Positions 15,651 to 25,380 are shown, counted from the stretch's first letter. The stretch: 64,000 nt of DNA from Neobacillus niacini (GCF_023715785.1 NZ_JAMBOX010000002.1:186001-250000); one strand, 5' to 3'. The notes: generated from the letters alone by a model not told the origin. Made by a program: numbers and translations.

Positions 15651-15893
15651 CGGCCGAAACCATGAAAAGTCACTCGTCACGGTCGATAAGAAAAGCTTAA
15701 AACGACCGAACCCATGAAAAGTCACTCGTCACGGTCGATAAGAGAGGTTCAAAACGACCGAACCCATGAAAAATCACTCGTCACGGTCGATAAGAGAGGC
15801 TCAAAACGACCGAACCTATGAAAAATCATGCGACTCGGTCGATAAGAGAGATTCAAAACGACCGAACCCATAAAAAATCATGATGATGTAACT
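15651..15893. repeat. 52-bp tandem repeat array, about 4.7 copies
   Basis: Units start at 15651, 15703, 15755, 15807 and 15859, each exactly 52 bp from the last; the final unit is cut short. Each unit contains CGACCG and, about 25 bases later, CGGTCG, so every unit can form a hairpin. The third unit is nearly identical to its neighbours; the fourth has diverged in the loop. The array fills most of the space between the convergent ends of hprK and gntK (15555-15896). No ORF is supported in it. Confidence 0.9.
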
Positions 15894-15896
15894 GTA

Positions 15897-17435
15897 TTAC
15901 ACTATATCCATTCCCCTCTGATACTTTGCAATTCGGGAGTAATCTTCTTTTAAAACCTCTGTTAAGTGCATGAAAATCGGCAGTAACTGACGGTATTCCT
16001 TGACAGCACCCTGGGCAGGCGTGTGTTTATAGGTACTGCCAACCAACTCTGATGCGAAATTAAAAGAATTGATTCTCCCTAATGAATATAAACCCAGTAT
16101 ACAGGCCCCGAGGCATGAGCTTTCGAAGCTTTCAGGCACGACCACTTCAGATTCCAAGATATCGGACAGCATTTGCCGCCAGACAGACGACCGAGCAAAG
16201 CCGCCGGTTGCCTGAATCCGTGTGACAGGACCGTCCATGCATTCTGTTAATGCCAAAAAGACGGTGTATAGGTTGTAAATGACTCCTTCAAGGGCAGCCC
16301 GAATCATGTGTTCCTTTTTATGGGCCATTGTCAGCCCGAAAAACGAACCGCGGACATCCGGATTCCATAATGGAGCCCGTTCTCCTGCTAAAAAAGGATG
16401 GAAAATTAATCCATCGGCACCGGGTCTTACCCCTTCGGCAATCTTCGTCAATACCTCATACGGGTCAATTCCCAATCGTTTTGCCGTTTCTACCTCTGCT
16501 GCGGCCAGTTCATCGCGAATCCAGCGGAGAACGATGCCGCCATTGTTGACCGGACCGCCAATGACCCAATGGCTTTCCGTTAGCGCATAGCAAAAGGTTC
16601 TGCCTTTTTCATCGGTTTGCGGTTTGTCAATAATCGTGCGGATTGCCCCGCTTGTCCCAATCGTAACGGCAATTTCACCTTTCCCAATCGCATTGACGCC
16701 GAGATTAGAAAGCACGCCGTCACTGGCCCCAATAACAAAGGGGGTACTGGGATCAATCCCCATCTGCCTGGCCAAATCCGGATGACAGTCCGTAAATATT
16801 TTGGTTGTCGGCACAAGCTCAGACAAATGTTCCCGACTAATGCCGGCAATGGTTAATGCCTCCTCGTCCCAATCCAAGGTATTGAGGTTCATCATGCCCA
16901 TGGCTGAAGCGATGGAATAATCAACTACATATTGATCAAAAAGCTTTTTAAAAATATATTCCTTAATCCCGATATACTTTTTCGTATGGACGGCGATTTC
17001 GGGATGTTCATTGACAATCCAGGCAATTTTGGAGAGTGGGGACATCGGATGGATCGGTGTGCCTGTGCGCTTGTACACCTCATGTCCATTCCATTCCACT
17101 TTTATTTTTTCTGCCCATCCGGCGCTTCGGTTGTCTGCCCAAGTGATGCATGCAGTCAGCGGCTGATCATTCTCATCCATGGCAATCACGCTATGCATGG
17201 CACTGCTGAAGGAGATAAACAGGAGCTTTTTATCCCCATGCTGTTTAGTGATATTCGATATTGCGCGCAAAACAGCCTGAAGGATTTCCTCGGGGGCTTG
17301 TTCAGCAGTCGAAATATCAGGTGTGTACAGTGGGTAACCAATATTCTCTTGCTGGATGACCTTGCCGTTCTCGGTGAATAACACCACTTTGGTACTCGTA
17401 GTACCGATATCTACCCCTAACATATAGTTAGTCAT
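15897..17435 (-). CDS. gntK: Gluconokinase (FGGY family)
   Basis: A 512-residue FGGY kinase very close to B. subtilis GntK. It phosphorylates gluconate to 6-phosphogluconate, feeding the pentose phosphate pathway. The N-terminal phosphate-binding motif GVDIGTTSTKVVLF, ITWADNRSAGWAEKI, GASDGVLSNLGVNAIG, TIGTSGAIRTI and the FGGY signature region GGFARSSVWRQMLSD are all present. ATG 17435 is chosen with AGGGAG upstream; the longer open frame has no ribosome site. It begins 14 bp after the TetR gene on the same strand, so the two are probably cotranscribed. The usual neighbours gntR, gntP and gntZ are absent. Confidence 0.9.
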   Translation of the reverse strand: MTNYMLGVDIGTTSTKVVLFTENGKVIQQENIGYPLYTPDISTAEQAPEEILQAVLRAISNITKQHGDKKLLFISFSSAMHSVIAMDENDQPLTACITWADNRSAGWAEKIKVEWNGHEVYKRTGTPIHPMSPLSKIAWIVNEHPEIAVHTKKYIGIKEYIFKKLFDQYVVDYSIASAMGMMNLNTLDWDEEALTIAGISREHLSELVPTTKIFTDCHPDLARQMGIDPSTPFVIGASDGVLSNLGVNAIGKGEIAVTIGTSGAIRTIIDKPQTDEKGRTFCYALTESHWVIGGPVNNGGIVLRWIRDELAAAEVETAKRLGIDPYEVLTKIAEGVRPGADGLIFHPFLAGERAPLWNPDVRGSFFGLTMAHKKEHMIRAALEGVIYNLYTVFLALTECMDGPVTRIQATGGFARSSVWRQMLSDILESEVVVPESFESSCLGACILGLYSLGRINSFNFASELVGSTYKHTPAQGAVKEYRQLLPIFMHLTEVLKEDYSRIAKYQRGMDIV

Positions 17436-17449
17436 TTTTTCATTCTCCC

Positions 17450-18274
17450 TTAAAAAGCATAACGGCGGAGCAAATAAGAAATCCATTTGCAATCCGGATT
17501 ATTACGGATGTTTTCTAGCAGCCCATTTACAATGGCAGGACTTAAAGATGGTTCCACCAGCTGCTGTCTTAACAGGAACAACGATTCTTTTTCGATTGGT
17601 TCTTCGATTTCCTCCATCTTTTGGCCAATCAAATCAATTAGCTGCTCCTTTGATACTTCCTCATCAATCGGCTGGATCATTTTGATCAGCTCAGCTGAAA
17701 CAAATGGGATCGTGGCATTTCGTGCCAGCAGGTTTGTTTTTTCCGCAAGCGATTCCGCTAGAAGCTGCAAATCCACTGGCACATTATAGAACACAAATAG
17801 GTGGGCATAAGTATTCATAAATCCTTTAATGGTATACATTAAATCATATTTTGTATGTTGGACTGAATTCCCATATAAACGCTCAATCATCGTTAGAATG
17901 TTTTTTTCAATTAATTGGTCGTAATATTGCATTTTGAAAAAGAGCTCTTTGTTAAGCGTTTGTGAAAATTCTTTCATAAGTACCTTGGCAAAATCGGAAT
18001 GCTTGTGAAACGATTGGTAAATCGCATAATAAAATTCATATAAAAGCTGGTCATCCTTCGTGTTTCTGACTATGTAGTCAATATCGGAAACGCTTTGCAT
18101 CATAAACTGGTCAATCAAGGCGATAATAAGCTCGTCTTTTGATTTGAATGACAAGTAAAAAGCACCTTTAGAAATCCCGCAGCGCTCGGTGATTTGCTGG
18201 ACGGATGTGGCCTCAAACCCTTGCTCTGCAAATAGCTCCAATGATTTTTCCATGATTAATTGTTTCTTTACCAT
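17450..18274 (-). CDS. yerO: TetR/AcrR family repressor, YerO-like
   Basis: A 274-residue regulator. The N-terminal TetR helix-turn-helix covers about residues 5-52 (FEATSVQQITERCGISKGAF, followed by YLSFKSKDELI). The large C-terminal domain binds an unknown ligand. It is divergent from the swrC-like RND gene, as yerO is from swrC (yerP) in B. subtilis, and length and position agree. ATG 18274 has GGGAGAG upstream at 8 bp. An 18-bp palindromic operator lies inside the swrC promoter. Probably it represses swrC and its own gene, with gntK downstream in the same transcript. Confidence 0.82.
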   Translation of the reverse strand: MVKKQLIMEKSLELFAEQGFEATSVQQITERCGISKGAFYLSFKSKDELIIALIDQFMMQSVSDIDYIVRNTKDDQLLYEFYYAIYQSFHKHSDFAKVLMKEFSQTLNKELFFKMQYYDQLIEKNILTMIERLYGNSVQHTKYDLMYTIKGFMNTYAHLFVFYNVPVDLQLLAESLAEKTNLLARNATIPFVSAELIKMIQPIDEEVSKEQLIDLIGQKMEEIEEPIEKESLFLLRQQLVEPSLSPAIVNGLLENIRNNPDCKWISYLLRRYAF

Positions 18275-18300
18275 GTGATCGTCTCTCCCGAAGTCTTTGA

Positions 18301-18329
18301 TTGACAAATGACTATTTGGTCATTATTAT
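18301..18329 (+). promoter_or_regulatory. swrC promoter with TetR operator in the spacer
   Basis: -35 TTGACA (18301-18306), 17-bp spacer, -10 TATTAT (18324-18329). The spacer is almost wholly AATGAC-TATTTG-GTCATT (18307-18324), a perfect 6-bp-arm inverted repeat of the TGAC..GTCA type used by many bacillar TetR proteins. Transcription would start near 18336, so translation must begin at GTG 18372, not at the earlier in-frame TTG. Confidence 0.82.
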
Positions 18330-18371
18330 AAGGAATTGAGTGTAATAAGTCAATTTAGGGCAGGTGTAATA

Positions 18372-21300
18372 GTGAAAGGGCTAGTAAACTTTGTGATTGG
18401 AAATAAATTGGCGGTTTGGTTGCTGACCATAATCATTACCGCATCCGGTATTTATTCAGGTACACGAATGAATATGGAGACGATTCCGAATATCTCGATA
18501 CCATACTTAATGGTCACGGATGTCTATCCGGGAGCGACTCCTGAAAAAGTCATGAATGATGTATCGATGCCGATTGAAAAGGCGGCGGAAAACCTTGACC
18601 ACGTCAAGGCTGTGTATTCAAATTCTTATTCCAATATGGCAAGCATTCAGGTCGAATATGAATATGGCATCGACATGGATGAAGCGAAACGCGAATTAAA
18701 GTCGGCTCTTGATTCGTTGAAATTGCCGGAAGGCGCTGAAAAGCCGACGACAACTGCCATTAGCATGAACATGATGCCGATTATGGCGCTCAGTGTGAGC
18801 AGTTCAAAAGAGGATATCGTGGAATTAACCTCAACGGTTGAAGAAAGTCTCGTTCCGAAAATTCAAAAACTTGAAGGTGTTGCCTCGGCCACCATCACTG
18901 GTCAGCATATTGAGGAAGTTGACCTTACGTATGATCAAGCAAAATTATCGGAACTGGGCTTAACCGAAGACAAAATAAAAGATATGGTGAAAGCGAGCAA
19001 TATGGCAGTTTCCCTAGGACTCTACGAGTTTAAAGAAGGGGAGCAGGCGGTTTCGATTGACGGCAAGTTTATGACCGTTGATGAATTAAAAAACATGCTC
19101 ATTCCGGTCACACCTTCTGCGGCCAATCCATCACCATTCGTGAAGCTTGGCGATATTGCCAAAATTGAAACGATTGGTAAAGTCCAATCAATATCCCGCA
19201 CAAACGGGAAAGACGCGATTGCAATCCAAATCGTAAAAGGCCAACAGGCAAACACAGTTGATGTTGTAAATAATGTTAAAAAGCTAGTTAAGGATGAAAA
19301 GAAAAAATATGATGGTCTGAACATCGATGTGACCCTTGACCAAGGTGAACCGATTGAAAAATCAGTGTCAACGATGGTGGAAAAAGCAGTATTTGGCGGA
19401 TTGATTGCGGTTCTGATTATCCTGCTGTTCCTGCGCGATTTTAAATCAACGATCATCTCGATCATCTCGATTCCAGTGTCGGTGTTTATGGCGTTCCTGC
19501 TATTACACTGGATGGAAATTACCTTGAACATCATGACTCTCGGTGCGGTAACGGTCGCAATTGGGCGGGTCATTGATGACTCCATTGTTGTCGTCGAAAA
19601 CATTTATCGCCGGCTTCATTTAAAGGATGAACAATTAAGGGGCCGTGCCCTGATCCGTGAAGCAACCATTGAAATGTTTAAGCCGATTTTGTCATCAACA
19701 CTTGTAACGGTTGCCGTTTTTGCACCGCTGATGTTCGTTGGCGGCATGGTTGGCGAATTGTTTGTGCCGTTTGCGCTGACAATGGCGTTTGCCCTTGGTG
19801 CGTCACTGCTTGTGGCGATCACCATCGTTCCGGCCCTTTCCCATACGTTGTTTAGGAAAAAATTATATGGTGAAAAGACGGCGAAACGTCATAAAGAAGC
19901 TGGCGAACTGGCAAAATGGTATAAATTTTTCCTGGAAAAATCTCTTAATCATAAGGTGATCTCGTCGGTTGTCGCCATTTTGCTGCTGGCAGGCAGTTTG
20001 GCGCTGACACCGTTAATTGGCTTCAGTTTCCTTGGCAGTGAAGAAGATAAGGTCATGTACCTAACTTACACACCAAAAGCTGGGGAACTTCATGATGAGA
20101 CATTGAAAAACGTTCAAGCAGTGGAAGATAAGATGCTGGAACGGAAAGATGTTGAAATCGTTCAGGTTTCTGTTACCGAATCAGGGGACCCGATGGCAGC
20201 GATGATGGGCGGTGGTTCAAACGGGGCGTTAATGTTCCTGATTTTTGACCCTGACATGAAGAACTTCCCTGAAGTGAAAGCGAAGATTGAAAAATATGTA
20301 ACGACATTGGACCAATCCGGCACTTGGAAGAGCCAAAACTTCTCTTCGATGGGCGGGGCGTCGGATGAAATCAGCTACACCTTCTACAGTGAAGATTTGA
20401 CGAAGCTGCATCAATCCGTGAACAAAGTCGAAGACCTCATGAAGAAAAATAAAGATATTAAAGATGTTTCATCCACCGCAGAAGAAGCTTACGTCGAGTA
20501 TACCCTTCGTGTCGACCAGCCAAATCTGTTGAAGTATGGATTAACAACCGGGCAGCTCTTAATGATGCTGGGGCAGGACAGGATGAAAGAAGTATTGACG
20601 ACAGTGGAAAAGGACGGCAACTCTCTTGATGTCATCGTCCAGCAGCCACAAACCTCCCTGCCGGAATCGATTGATGAAATGCTGGCAAAACAGGTGCCGA
20701 CAGCGCTGGGTACAACGATGCCACTTTCTGAACTTGTAGAAGTGAAGAAGGGGACAACAATGAATACGCTGGCTCGCAGTAAAGGGGAGTACTTCGCGAC
20801 TGTTTCCGGAAAAATCACCAGCAAGGATATTTCCAAGGTTACCTCTACTGTAGGGGATAAAATTGATAAAATGGAATTTCCTAAAGGGGTGACTGTGAGC
20901 GTTGCCGGCGTCCAGGCGGATATGAATGAAACCTTTACCCAGCTTGGCGTTGCGATGGCTGCGGCGATTGCGATTGTATACTTTATCCTGGTTGTCACCT
21001 TCCGTGAAGGGGTCGCGCCGTTTTCGATCCTGTTCTCGCTACCGTTTGCGGTCATTGGGTCATTTGTCGGCTTATTCATTGCCGGTGAAACGATTTCCGT
21101 ACCGGTCATGATGGGTCTGTTGATGTTAATCGGGATTGTCGTCACAAATGCCATCGTTCTTGTCGACAGGATTATTCATATGGAACGTGATGGAATGCGG
21201 ATGCGTGAGGCCGTACTTGAAGCAGGCTCAACACGACTTCGTCCGATCCTGATGACAGCCATTGCCACTGTCGGCGCATTAATTCCATTGGCGCTCGGCG

Positions 21301-21455
21301 AAGGCGGCGGCGGTTTAATCTCAAAAGGACTCGCGATTACCGTGATCGGCGGCTTAACCAGTTCGACATTACTGACGTTATTCGTCGTGCCAATTGTGTA
21401 TGAAGTACTATCGAAGCTCTTCAAGAAGAATCGCAGAGAAATCATTGAAGACTAA
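18372..21455 (+). CDS. swrC: RND family efflux transporter, SwrC/AcrB-like
   Basis: A 1027-residue RND pump, the family's usual length, with 12 predicted membrane helices: one near the N-terminus (LAVWLLTIIITASGIYSG), a block at about 340-530, one near 545, and a block after about 860. The extracytoplasmic loop starts with the typical TIPNISIPYLMVTDVYPGAT. The helix-4 proton relay is seen in IGRVIDDSIVVVENI. In B. subtilis SwrC exports surfactin and other amphiphiles and needs no outer-membrane partner. GTG 18372 with an AGGGCAGG site is the start compatible with the predicted transcript. It is divergent from its likely repressor yerO. Confidence 0.9.
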   Translation: MKGLVNFVIGNKLAVWLLTIIITASGIYSGTRMNMETIPNISIPYLMVTDVYPGATPEKVMNDVSMPIEKAAENLDHVKAVYSNSYSNMASIQVEYEYGIDMDEAKRELKSALDSLKLPEGAEKPTTTAISMNMMPIMALSVSSSKEDIVELTSTVEESLVPKIQKLEGVASATITGQHIEEVDLTYDQAKLSELGLTEDKIKDMVKASNMAVSLGLYEFKEGEQAVSIDGKFMTVDELKNMLIPVTPSAANPSPFVKLGDIAKIETIGKVQSISRTNGKDAIAIQIVKGQQANTVDVVNNVKKLVKDEKKKYDGLNIDVTLDQGEPIEKSVSTMVEKAVFGGLIAVLIILLFLRDFKSTIISIISIPVSVFMAFLLLHWMEITLNIMTLGAVTVAIGRVIDDSIVVVENIYRRLHLKDEQLRGRALIREATIEMFKPILSSTLVTVAVFAPLMFVGGMVGELFVPFALTMAFALGASLLVAITIVPALSHTLFRKKLYGEKTAKRHKEAGELAKWYKFFLEKSLNHKVISSVVAILLLAGSLALTPLIGFSFLGSEEDKVMYLTYTPKAGELHDETLKNVQAVEDKMLERKDVEIVQVSVTESGDPMAAMMGGGSNGALMFLIFDPDMKNFPEVKAKIEKYVTTLDQSGTWKSQNFSSMGGASDEISYTFYSEDLTKLHQSVNKVEDLMKKNKDIKDVSSTAEEAYVEYTLRVDQPNLLKYGLTTGQLLMMLGQDRMKEVLTTVEKDGNSLDVIVQQPQTSLPESIDEMLAKQVPTALGTTMPLSELVEVKKGTTMNTLARSKGEYFATVSGKITSKDISKVTSTVGDKIDKMEFPKGVTVSVAGVQADMNETFTQLGVAMAAAIAIVYFILVVTFREGVAPFSILFSLPFAVIGSFVGLFIAGETISVPVMMGLLMLIGIVVTNAIVLVDRIIHMERDGMRMREAVLEAGSTRLRPILMTAIATVGALIPLALGEGGGGLISKGLAITVIGGLTSSTLLTLFVVPIVYEVLSKLFKKNRREIIED

Positions 21456-21466
21456 TTTTTAATAAG

Positions 21467-21508
21467 AAAGACCCATCCGTGTGATATAAAAGCGGAGGGG
21501 TCTTTTTC
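21467..21508 (+). terminator. Terminator after swrC
   Basis: AAGACCCATCCG and CGGAGGGGTCTT arms with one mismatch, then TTT. Confidence 0.8.
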
Positions 21509-21584
21509 GTTACAAGAAGGAAAATCAGCATTTTTATCGAAATAATTGAAGAGGGAAATTGTCATGGAAGTGTGGTGACCCTGA

Positions 21585-22724
21585 ATGAGAAGCCGGCCGT
21601 TCCTGCTCATCTTCAGTATAATAACTGGTGCAATCCTATCATTATTGGTTTACTTTTCGATCTTTGTAGAACCTTCCATAAAGTTAAGCGGGATTGAGAA
21701 TGGAAAGGTGTACGCTGTCCAGCCTATTGTCAAATTGGAGGATAGTTTCGGCATCACCCGTGTCACGTTGAATGGCACAGAAATAACGCCAAACTATCTT
21801 GTGGAGAAGAATGGAAGCTATCTCTTACAAGGGGAATCTAAGCTGCTTTGGAAAAAGAAAACTGTTTCCTACAAATTTGAAGTGGATGATCAGCCTCCGC
21901 TTGCACCGCGTCTCAAAGAGGGCGTTAAAAAAGTTTACTTTAAACAAGTGATGTTTAACATTGATAAGGAAGAGCGGGTATCCTATACAGCGCAACTGGA
22001 CGGAAAGCCTGTTTCCCTTGATCAGCCGATAGATGCGCCTGGCGAGCATAAATTAACGATGCTAGCCACGAAACCTAATGGATTGACTGCAGCCAAAGAA
22101 GTCGCTTTTTCCATCGATAACCGAACCTTTTCGGAAAGTAAAGTGCGGCAATTTTTGGACTATTATTTTGGGCAAGATGTCGACATGCTGAATAAATTTA
22201 CCGATAAAGTTGCGATTACTCTTGAAGGGGAGTATAACGAGGACGATGTCAAAATGGTGGAAAGGGCCATTGCCGAAATCAAAACCTTTTTTCCATATGA
22301 AATGAAAATTGTCGATGACCTCTCTAAGCACGCGGACTTTGAGCGAAGTATTAAAATGAAATTTATGCCAACAGAAGGTTTTAAAGAGTATAACATCTAT
22401 TTAGATAATGTCCTGGGGGTTGAGATGCCGGTCAGGATCTCCCCGGTTTACGGGAAGATGGAATCGCTTGTGCTAATTGGCACAGACAGGTTTATTACAA
22501 GAGATTATCGGAACGGGGTTATTTTACACGAACTTTTGCATGCAGTCGGCCTCTCTAATCATATCCCCTCACCGGAAAGCAGCCCGCTGTTTGAATATGG
22601 GAATACAACCGTGACTTTGGGGGAAGTCGAGAAATTGTACGGAGAACTTCTCTATCTGGATGAACTGAAGCCAAATGCCACAAAAAATGCAGCCATGGAA
22701 CTGTTGTCCAAAAGAATTCAATAG
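21585..22724 (+). CDS. Membrane-anchored putative zinc metalloprotease of unknown family
   Basis: A 379-residue protein with one N-terminal transmembrane segment (about residues 6-27) and the rest outside the cell. Residues 30-185 look like beta-sandwich domains (DDQPPLAPRLKEG, FSIDNRTF). Near residue 318 is HELLHAVGLSNH, a zinc-protease HExxH extended by a conserved Gly and a further His, close to the metzincin pattern HExxHxxGxxH but with the last His one residue later. A later FEYGNTTVTLGEVEKLYG resembles the Met-turn region of matrixin-like or DUF2927-type enzymes. No close relative is recognised. It stands alone between terminators. Catalysis is inferred from the motif only. Confidence 0.65.
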   Translation: MRSRPFLLIFSIITGAILSLLVYFSIFVEPSIKLSGIENGKVYAVQPIVKLEDSFGITRVTLNGTEITPNYLVEKNGSYLLQGESKLLWKKKTVSYKFEVDDQPPLAPRLKEGVKKVYFKQVMFNIDKEERVSYTAQLDGKPVSLDQPIDAPGEHKLTMLATKPNGLTAAKEVAFSIDNRTFSESKVRQFLDYYFGQDVDMLNKFTDKVAITLEGEYNEDDVKMVERAIAEIKTFFPYEMKIVDDLSKHADFERSIKMKFMPTEGFKEYNIYLDNVLGVEMPVRISPVYGKMESLVLIGTDRFITRDYRNGVILHELLHAVGLSNHIPSPESSPLFEYGNTTVTLGEVEKLYGELLYLDELKPNATKNAAMELLSKRIQ

Positions 22725-22754
22725 AAAAAGGAATGGTGCGGCCATTCCTTTTTT
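22725..22754. terminator. Bidirectional terminator between convergent genes
   Basis: GAAAAAGGAATGG and CCATTCCTTTTTTC arms around TGCGG serve both the metalloprotease gene and the LysM gene. Confidence 0.9.
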
Positions 22755-24164
22755 CTATGATTTTTTTATCGTAAAATTATCCCTCAACAAGGCCCAGTTC
22801 TGCGGGTAAGGATACCCTAATGCCCAGTAGCTGACACCTCTTAAGTTATAGTCTTTTACCATGTCGAACTTGGCCTGTGCGCTTCTGGCATCTTCGAACC
22901 AGACTTCATGAGCTTGACCGGTTTCGTCCACGTATCTGAAAAATGGTGATTGGGCAGTGGTGTCATATTGAATGTTCGCTCCATATTTAATTGCCCTTCT
23001 GATCGCTTCCTGTGGACTAAATGTTTCCGCCTCTTGCCCTTTTACATGAGGAATTTTCCAATCCCTGGCATAAATTTGGAACCCTAAAAAGATTTTATCC
23101 GCAGGCATAACTGTCAATGCATATTCAACAACTCTTCTCATTTGGTTAATAGGCGAGATGGCCTGCGGCGGACCGAGCCGATAGCCCCATTCATACGTCA
23201 TCAGGACAACAAAATCGGCAATTCTTCCGTGGGCCTCATAATCGTGCGCTTCATATAACAGGCCTGCTTGCGTGGGCCCGACCTTTGGCGCTAACGCGGT
23301 TGAAACAAAATATCCCTTTGGATGGAGCCGGTCCACTGCCATTTGCAAAAACTGATTGTATAACTCGCGGTCCGCAGGTAAAACATTTTCAAAATCAATA
23401 TTTAACCCTTTATATCCTTTACGGTCCATCACTGTAACGATGTTTGTGAGCACTTTTTCTCTAATCTCCGGAGTAGCCAAAATCGTATGAGCCACATTTG
23501 AACCGGCATGGGAGGAGGTAAAGTTGGTAACGGACATCATGGGGACAACCCGGTTGGCTACTGAAGCCTGAATAGATGCATCATCCTTTACCGGCTGCAA
23601 GGATCCATCTTCTGCAATCAGATAGGCGAAGGGGCTAAAATATGTGAGTAAAGGCCCTATTTCATTTATAGATTGGGCAGCTGCTTCAGGTGTTTGGTAA
23701 GAATAAGCATTCACTTCAATGGCAGGTTTTGCTCTGGGAATGACGAGCTTTAATCCGGGATAAATTAAGTTAGGGTTTGTGATTTGATTTTCACTGACGA
23801 TTGCTTGGACTGATGTTCCATACCTGCTGGCAATTTGCCATAGTGCTTCACCAGGATGGACGGTATGGGTAATGGCCGGTATAAACAGGGTGGTGCCAGG
23901 ATACAAAAGATTCGGGTTTGTTAATTGGCTTGCCTGAACAATGGACTGAATGGTAACTCCATACCTCTGGGCAATCGCCCACAGTGTCTCCCCATATTTC
24001 ACCACATGGGTCGTACCAGGTTTCGGAATCACCAACGCCTGGCCAACCAATAATTTGTTTGGGTCAGGTAGTGCATTAGTTTGAATAATGGAATTCATCG
24101 GAACAGCGTAGCGATTGGCTATTTGCCAAAGCGTCTCGCCGCGGCCGACAACATGGATGATCAT
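22755..24164 (-). CDS. LysM-containing GH18 peptidoglycan hydrolase (spore-type, YaaH/SleL-like)
   Basis: A 469-residue protein with three tandem LysM peptidoglycan-binding domains (about 1-45, 50-95 and 97-142; each with GE.LW.IA.RY) followed by a glycoside hydrolase family 18 domain. The catalytic signature appears as GLNIDFENVLPADR near residue 218. Such enzymes cut cortex peptidoglycan or process it during spore formation and germination. There is no signal peptide, as in YaaH and SleL, which are placed on the spore by sporulation. ATG 24164 with GGGGGAG upstream is preferred over the longer frame. Three LysM domains is one more than in YaaH. Confidence 0.88.
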   Translation of the reverse strand: MIIHVVGRGETLWQIANRYAVPMNSIIQTNALPDPNKLLVGQALVIPKPGTTHVVKYGETLWAIAQRYGVTIQSIVQASQLTNPNLLYPGTTLFIPAITHTVHPGEALWQIASRYGTSVQAIVSENQITNPNLIYPGLKLVIPRAKPAIEVNAYSYQTPEAAAQSINEIGPLLTYFSPFAYLIAEDGSLQPVKDDASIQASVANRVVPMMSVTNFTSSHAGSNVAHTILATPEIREKVLTNIVTVMDRKGYKGLNIDFENVLPADRELYNQFLQMAVDRLHPKGYFVSTALAPKVGPTQAGLLYEAHDYEAHGRIADFVVLMTYEWGYRLGPPQAISPINQMRRVVEYALTVMPADKIFLGFQIYARDWKIPHVKGQEAETFSPQEAIRRAIKYGANIQYDTTAQSPFFRYVDETGQAHEVWFEDARSAQAKFDMVKDYNLRGVSYWALGYPYPQNWALLRDNFTIKKS

Positions 24165-24317
24165 ACATACTCCCCCATAGGCATTTTGCATTAATTCACT
24201 ATATGACATATATGAAAAAATGTTCAATTGGGCCATATAAGAGAATTAACTTGAAAAACTCATGGTAATATCTCAAAATAAAGATATTCATTTTAAAAAT
24301 AAATGGGAGGCTTTTTT

Positions 24318-25376
24318 GTGGAAATAGGAATCAGTACATTTGTAGAGACAACACCAGACCCCCAAACCGGCGAGGTCATCAGCCATGCCCAGCGCATACG
24401 AGAGGTAGTGGAGGAAATTGTTCTGGCTGATCAAATAGGTTTAGATATCTTCGGTGTCGGGGAACACCACCGCAAGGATTATGCAGCGTCTTCCCCTGCG
24501 ATTGTTCTGGCTGCTGCGGCATCACAAACAAAACGGATTCGTTTGACAAGTGCAGTGACTGTTCTTTCATCCGCCGACCCGGTTCGAGTTTTTCAGGATT
24601 TTGCCACCCTTGACGCGATTTCAAATGGACGTGCCGAGATAATGGCAGGACGGGGCTCGTTTATCGAATCGTTCCCGTTGTTTGGATATGATTTAAAGGA
24701 TTACGACGAGCTTTTCGATGAAAAATTAGAGCTGTTGTTAAACATTCGTGAGTCGGAGGTGGTGAACTGGTCAGGCAAACACCGCCCGGCGATTCATAAT
24801 CGCGGCGTGTATCCAAGACCGGTCCAAGACCCGCTGCCAGTCTGGATCGGCAGCGGGGGAAATACCCAATCATGTGTGCGTGCCGGACTGCTCGGCTTGC
24901 CGCTGGTATTGGCGATTATCGGAGGCAGACCCGTACAGTTCGCACCGCTTGTTAAGTTGTATCAAAGAGCTGCTGAACGGGCTGGGCATGATGTTTCAAA
25001 GCTTACGGTTGCGTCACATTCCCATGGCTTCATTGCTGAGACAACGGATGAAGCGGCCGAAAAGTTTTTCCCATCAACTCAACAAGCAATGAACGTCCTT
25101 GGGCGGGAGCGGGGCTGGGGCCATTATAGCCGTGAAAGCTTCGATGCCGCCCGCAGCTTTGAAGGAGCACTGTATGTAGGCGACCCAGAAACGGTTGCAG
25201 CAAAAATCGTCCATCTCCGCAAAAATGTCGGCATTACCCGGTTTATGCTGCACTGCCCTGTCGGAACAATGCCGCACGAAGATGTCATGAAATCAATTGA
25301 ATTGTTAGGCGAGGAAGTCGCCCCACGGGTTCGCGATGAAGTGGCCAAGTGGGAAGCAGAACAAGGAAATTCATAA
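24318..25376 (+). CDS. LLM-class flavin-dependent oxidoreductase
   Basis: A 352-residue luciferase-like monooxygenase fold protein (FMN or F420 type TIM barrel). It opens [19 protein letters not shown], has [17 protein letters not shown] near residue 50, and [20 protein letters not shown] near 83, all typical of the bacterial luciferase-like family found in bacilli. GTG 24318 is chosen since GGGAGG at 24305-24310 precedes it well; ATG 24303 overlaps that site. The natural substrate is unknown. It is a single gene with its own strong terminator, and no partner flavin reductase lies beside it. Confidence 0.85.
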   Translation: MEIGISTFVETTPDPQTGEVISHAQRIREVVEEIVLADQIGLDIFGVGEHHRKDYAASSPAIVLAAAASQTKRIRLTSAVTVLSSADPVRVFQDFATLDAISNGRAEIMAGRGSFIESFPLFGYDLKDYDELFDEKLELLLNIRESEVVNWSGKHRPAIHNRGVYPRPVQDPLPVWIGSGGNTQSCVRAGLLGLPLVLAIIGGRPVQFAPLVKLYQRAAERAGHDVSKLTVASHSHGFIAETTDEAAEKFFPSTQQAMNVLGRERGWGHYSRESFDAARSFEGALYVGDPETVAAKIVHLRKNVGITRFMLHCPVGTMPHEDVMKSIELLGEEVAPRVRDEVAKWEAEQGNS

Positions 25377-25380
25377 GAAT

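Noticed and set aside
15651..15893. CRISPR array
   Set aside because: Units are contiguous 52-bp repeats without unique spacers, and no cas genes are present.
19022..19603. Long antisense frame (193 codons) inside swrC, and a second (221 codons) at 20489-21154
   Set aside because: Both are shadows of strongly coding sequence; composition is Ser/Thr/Ile-rich noise and no start signals are present.
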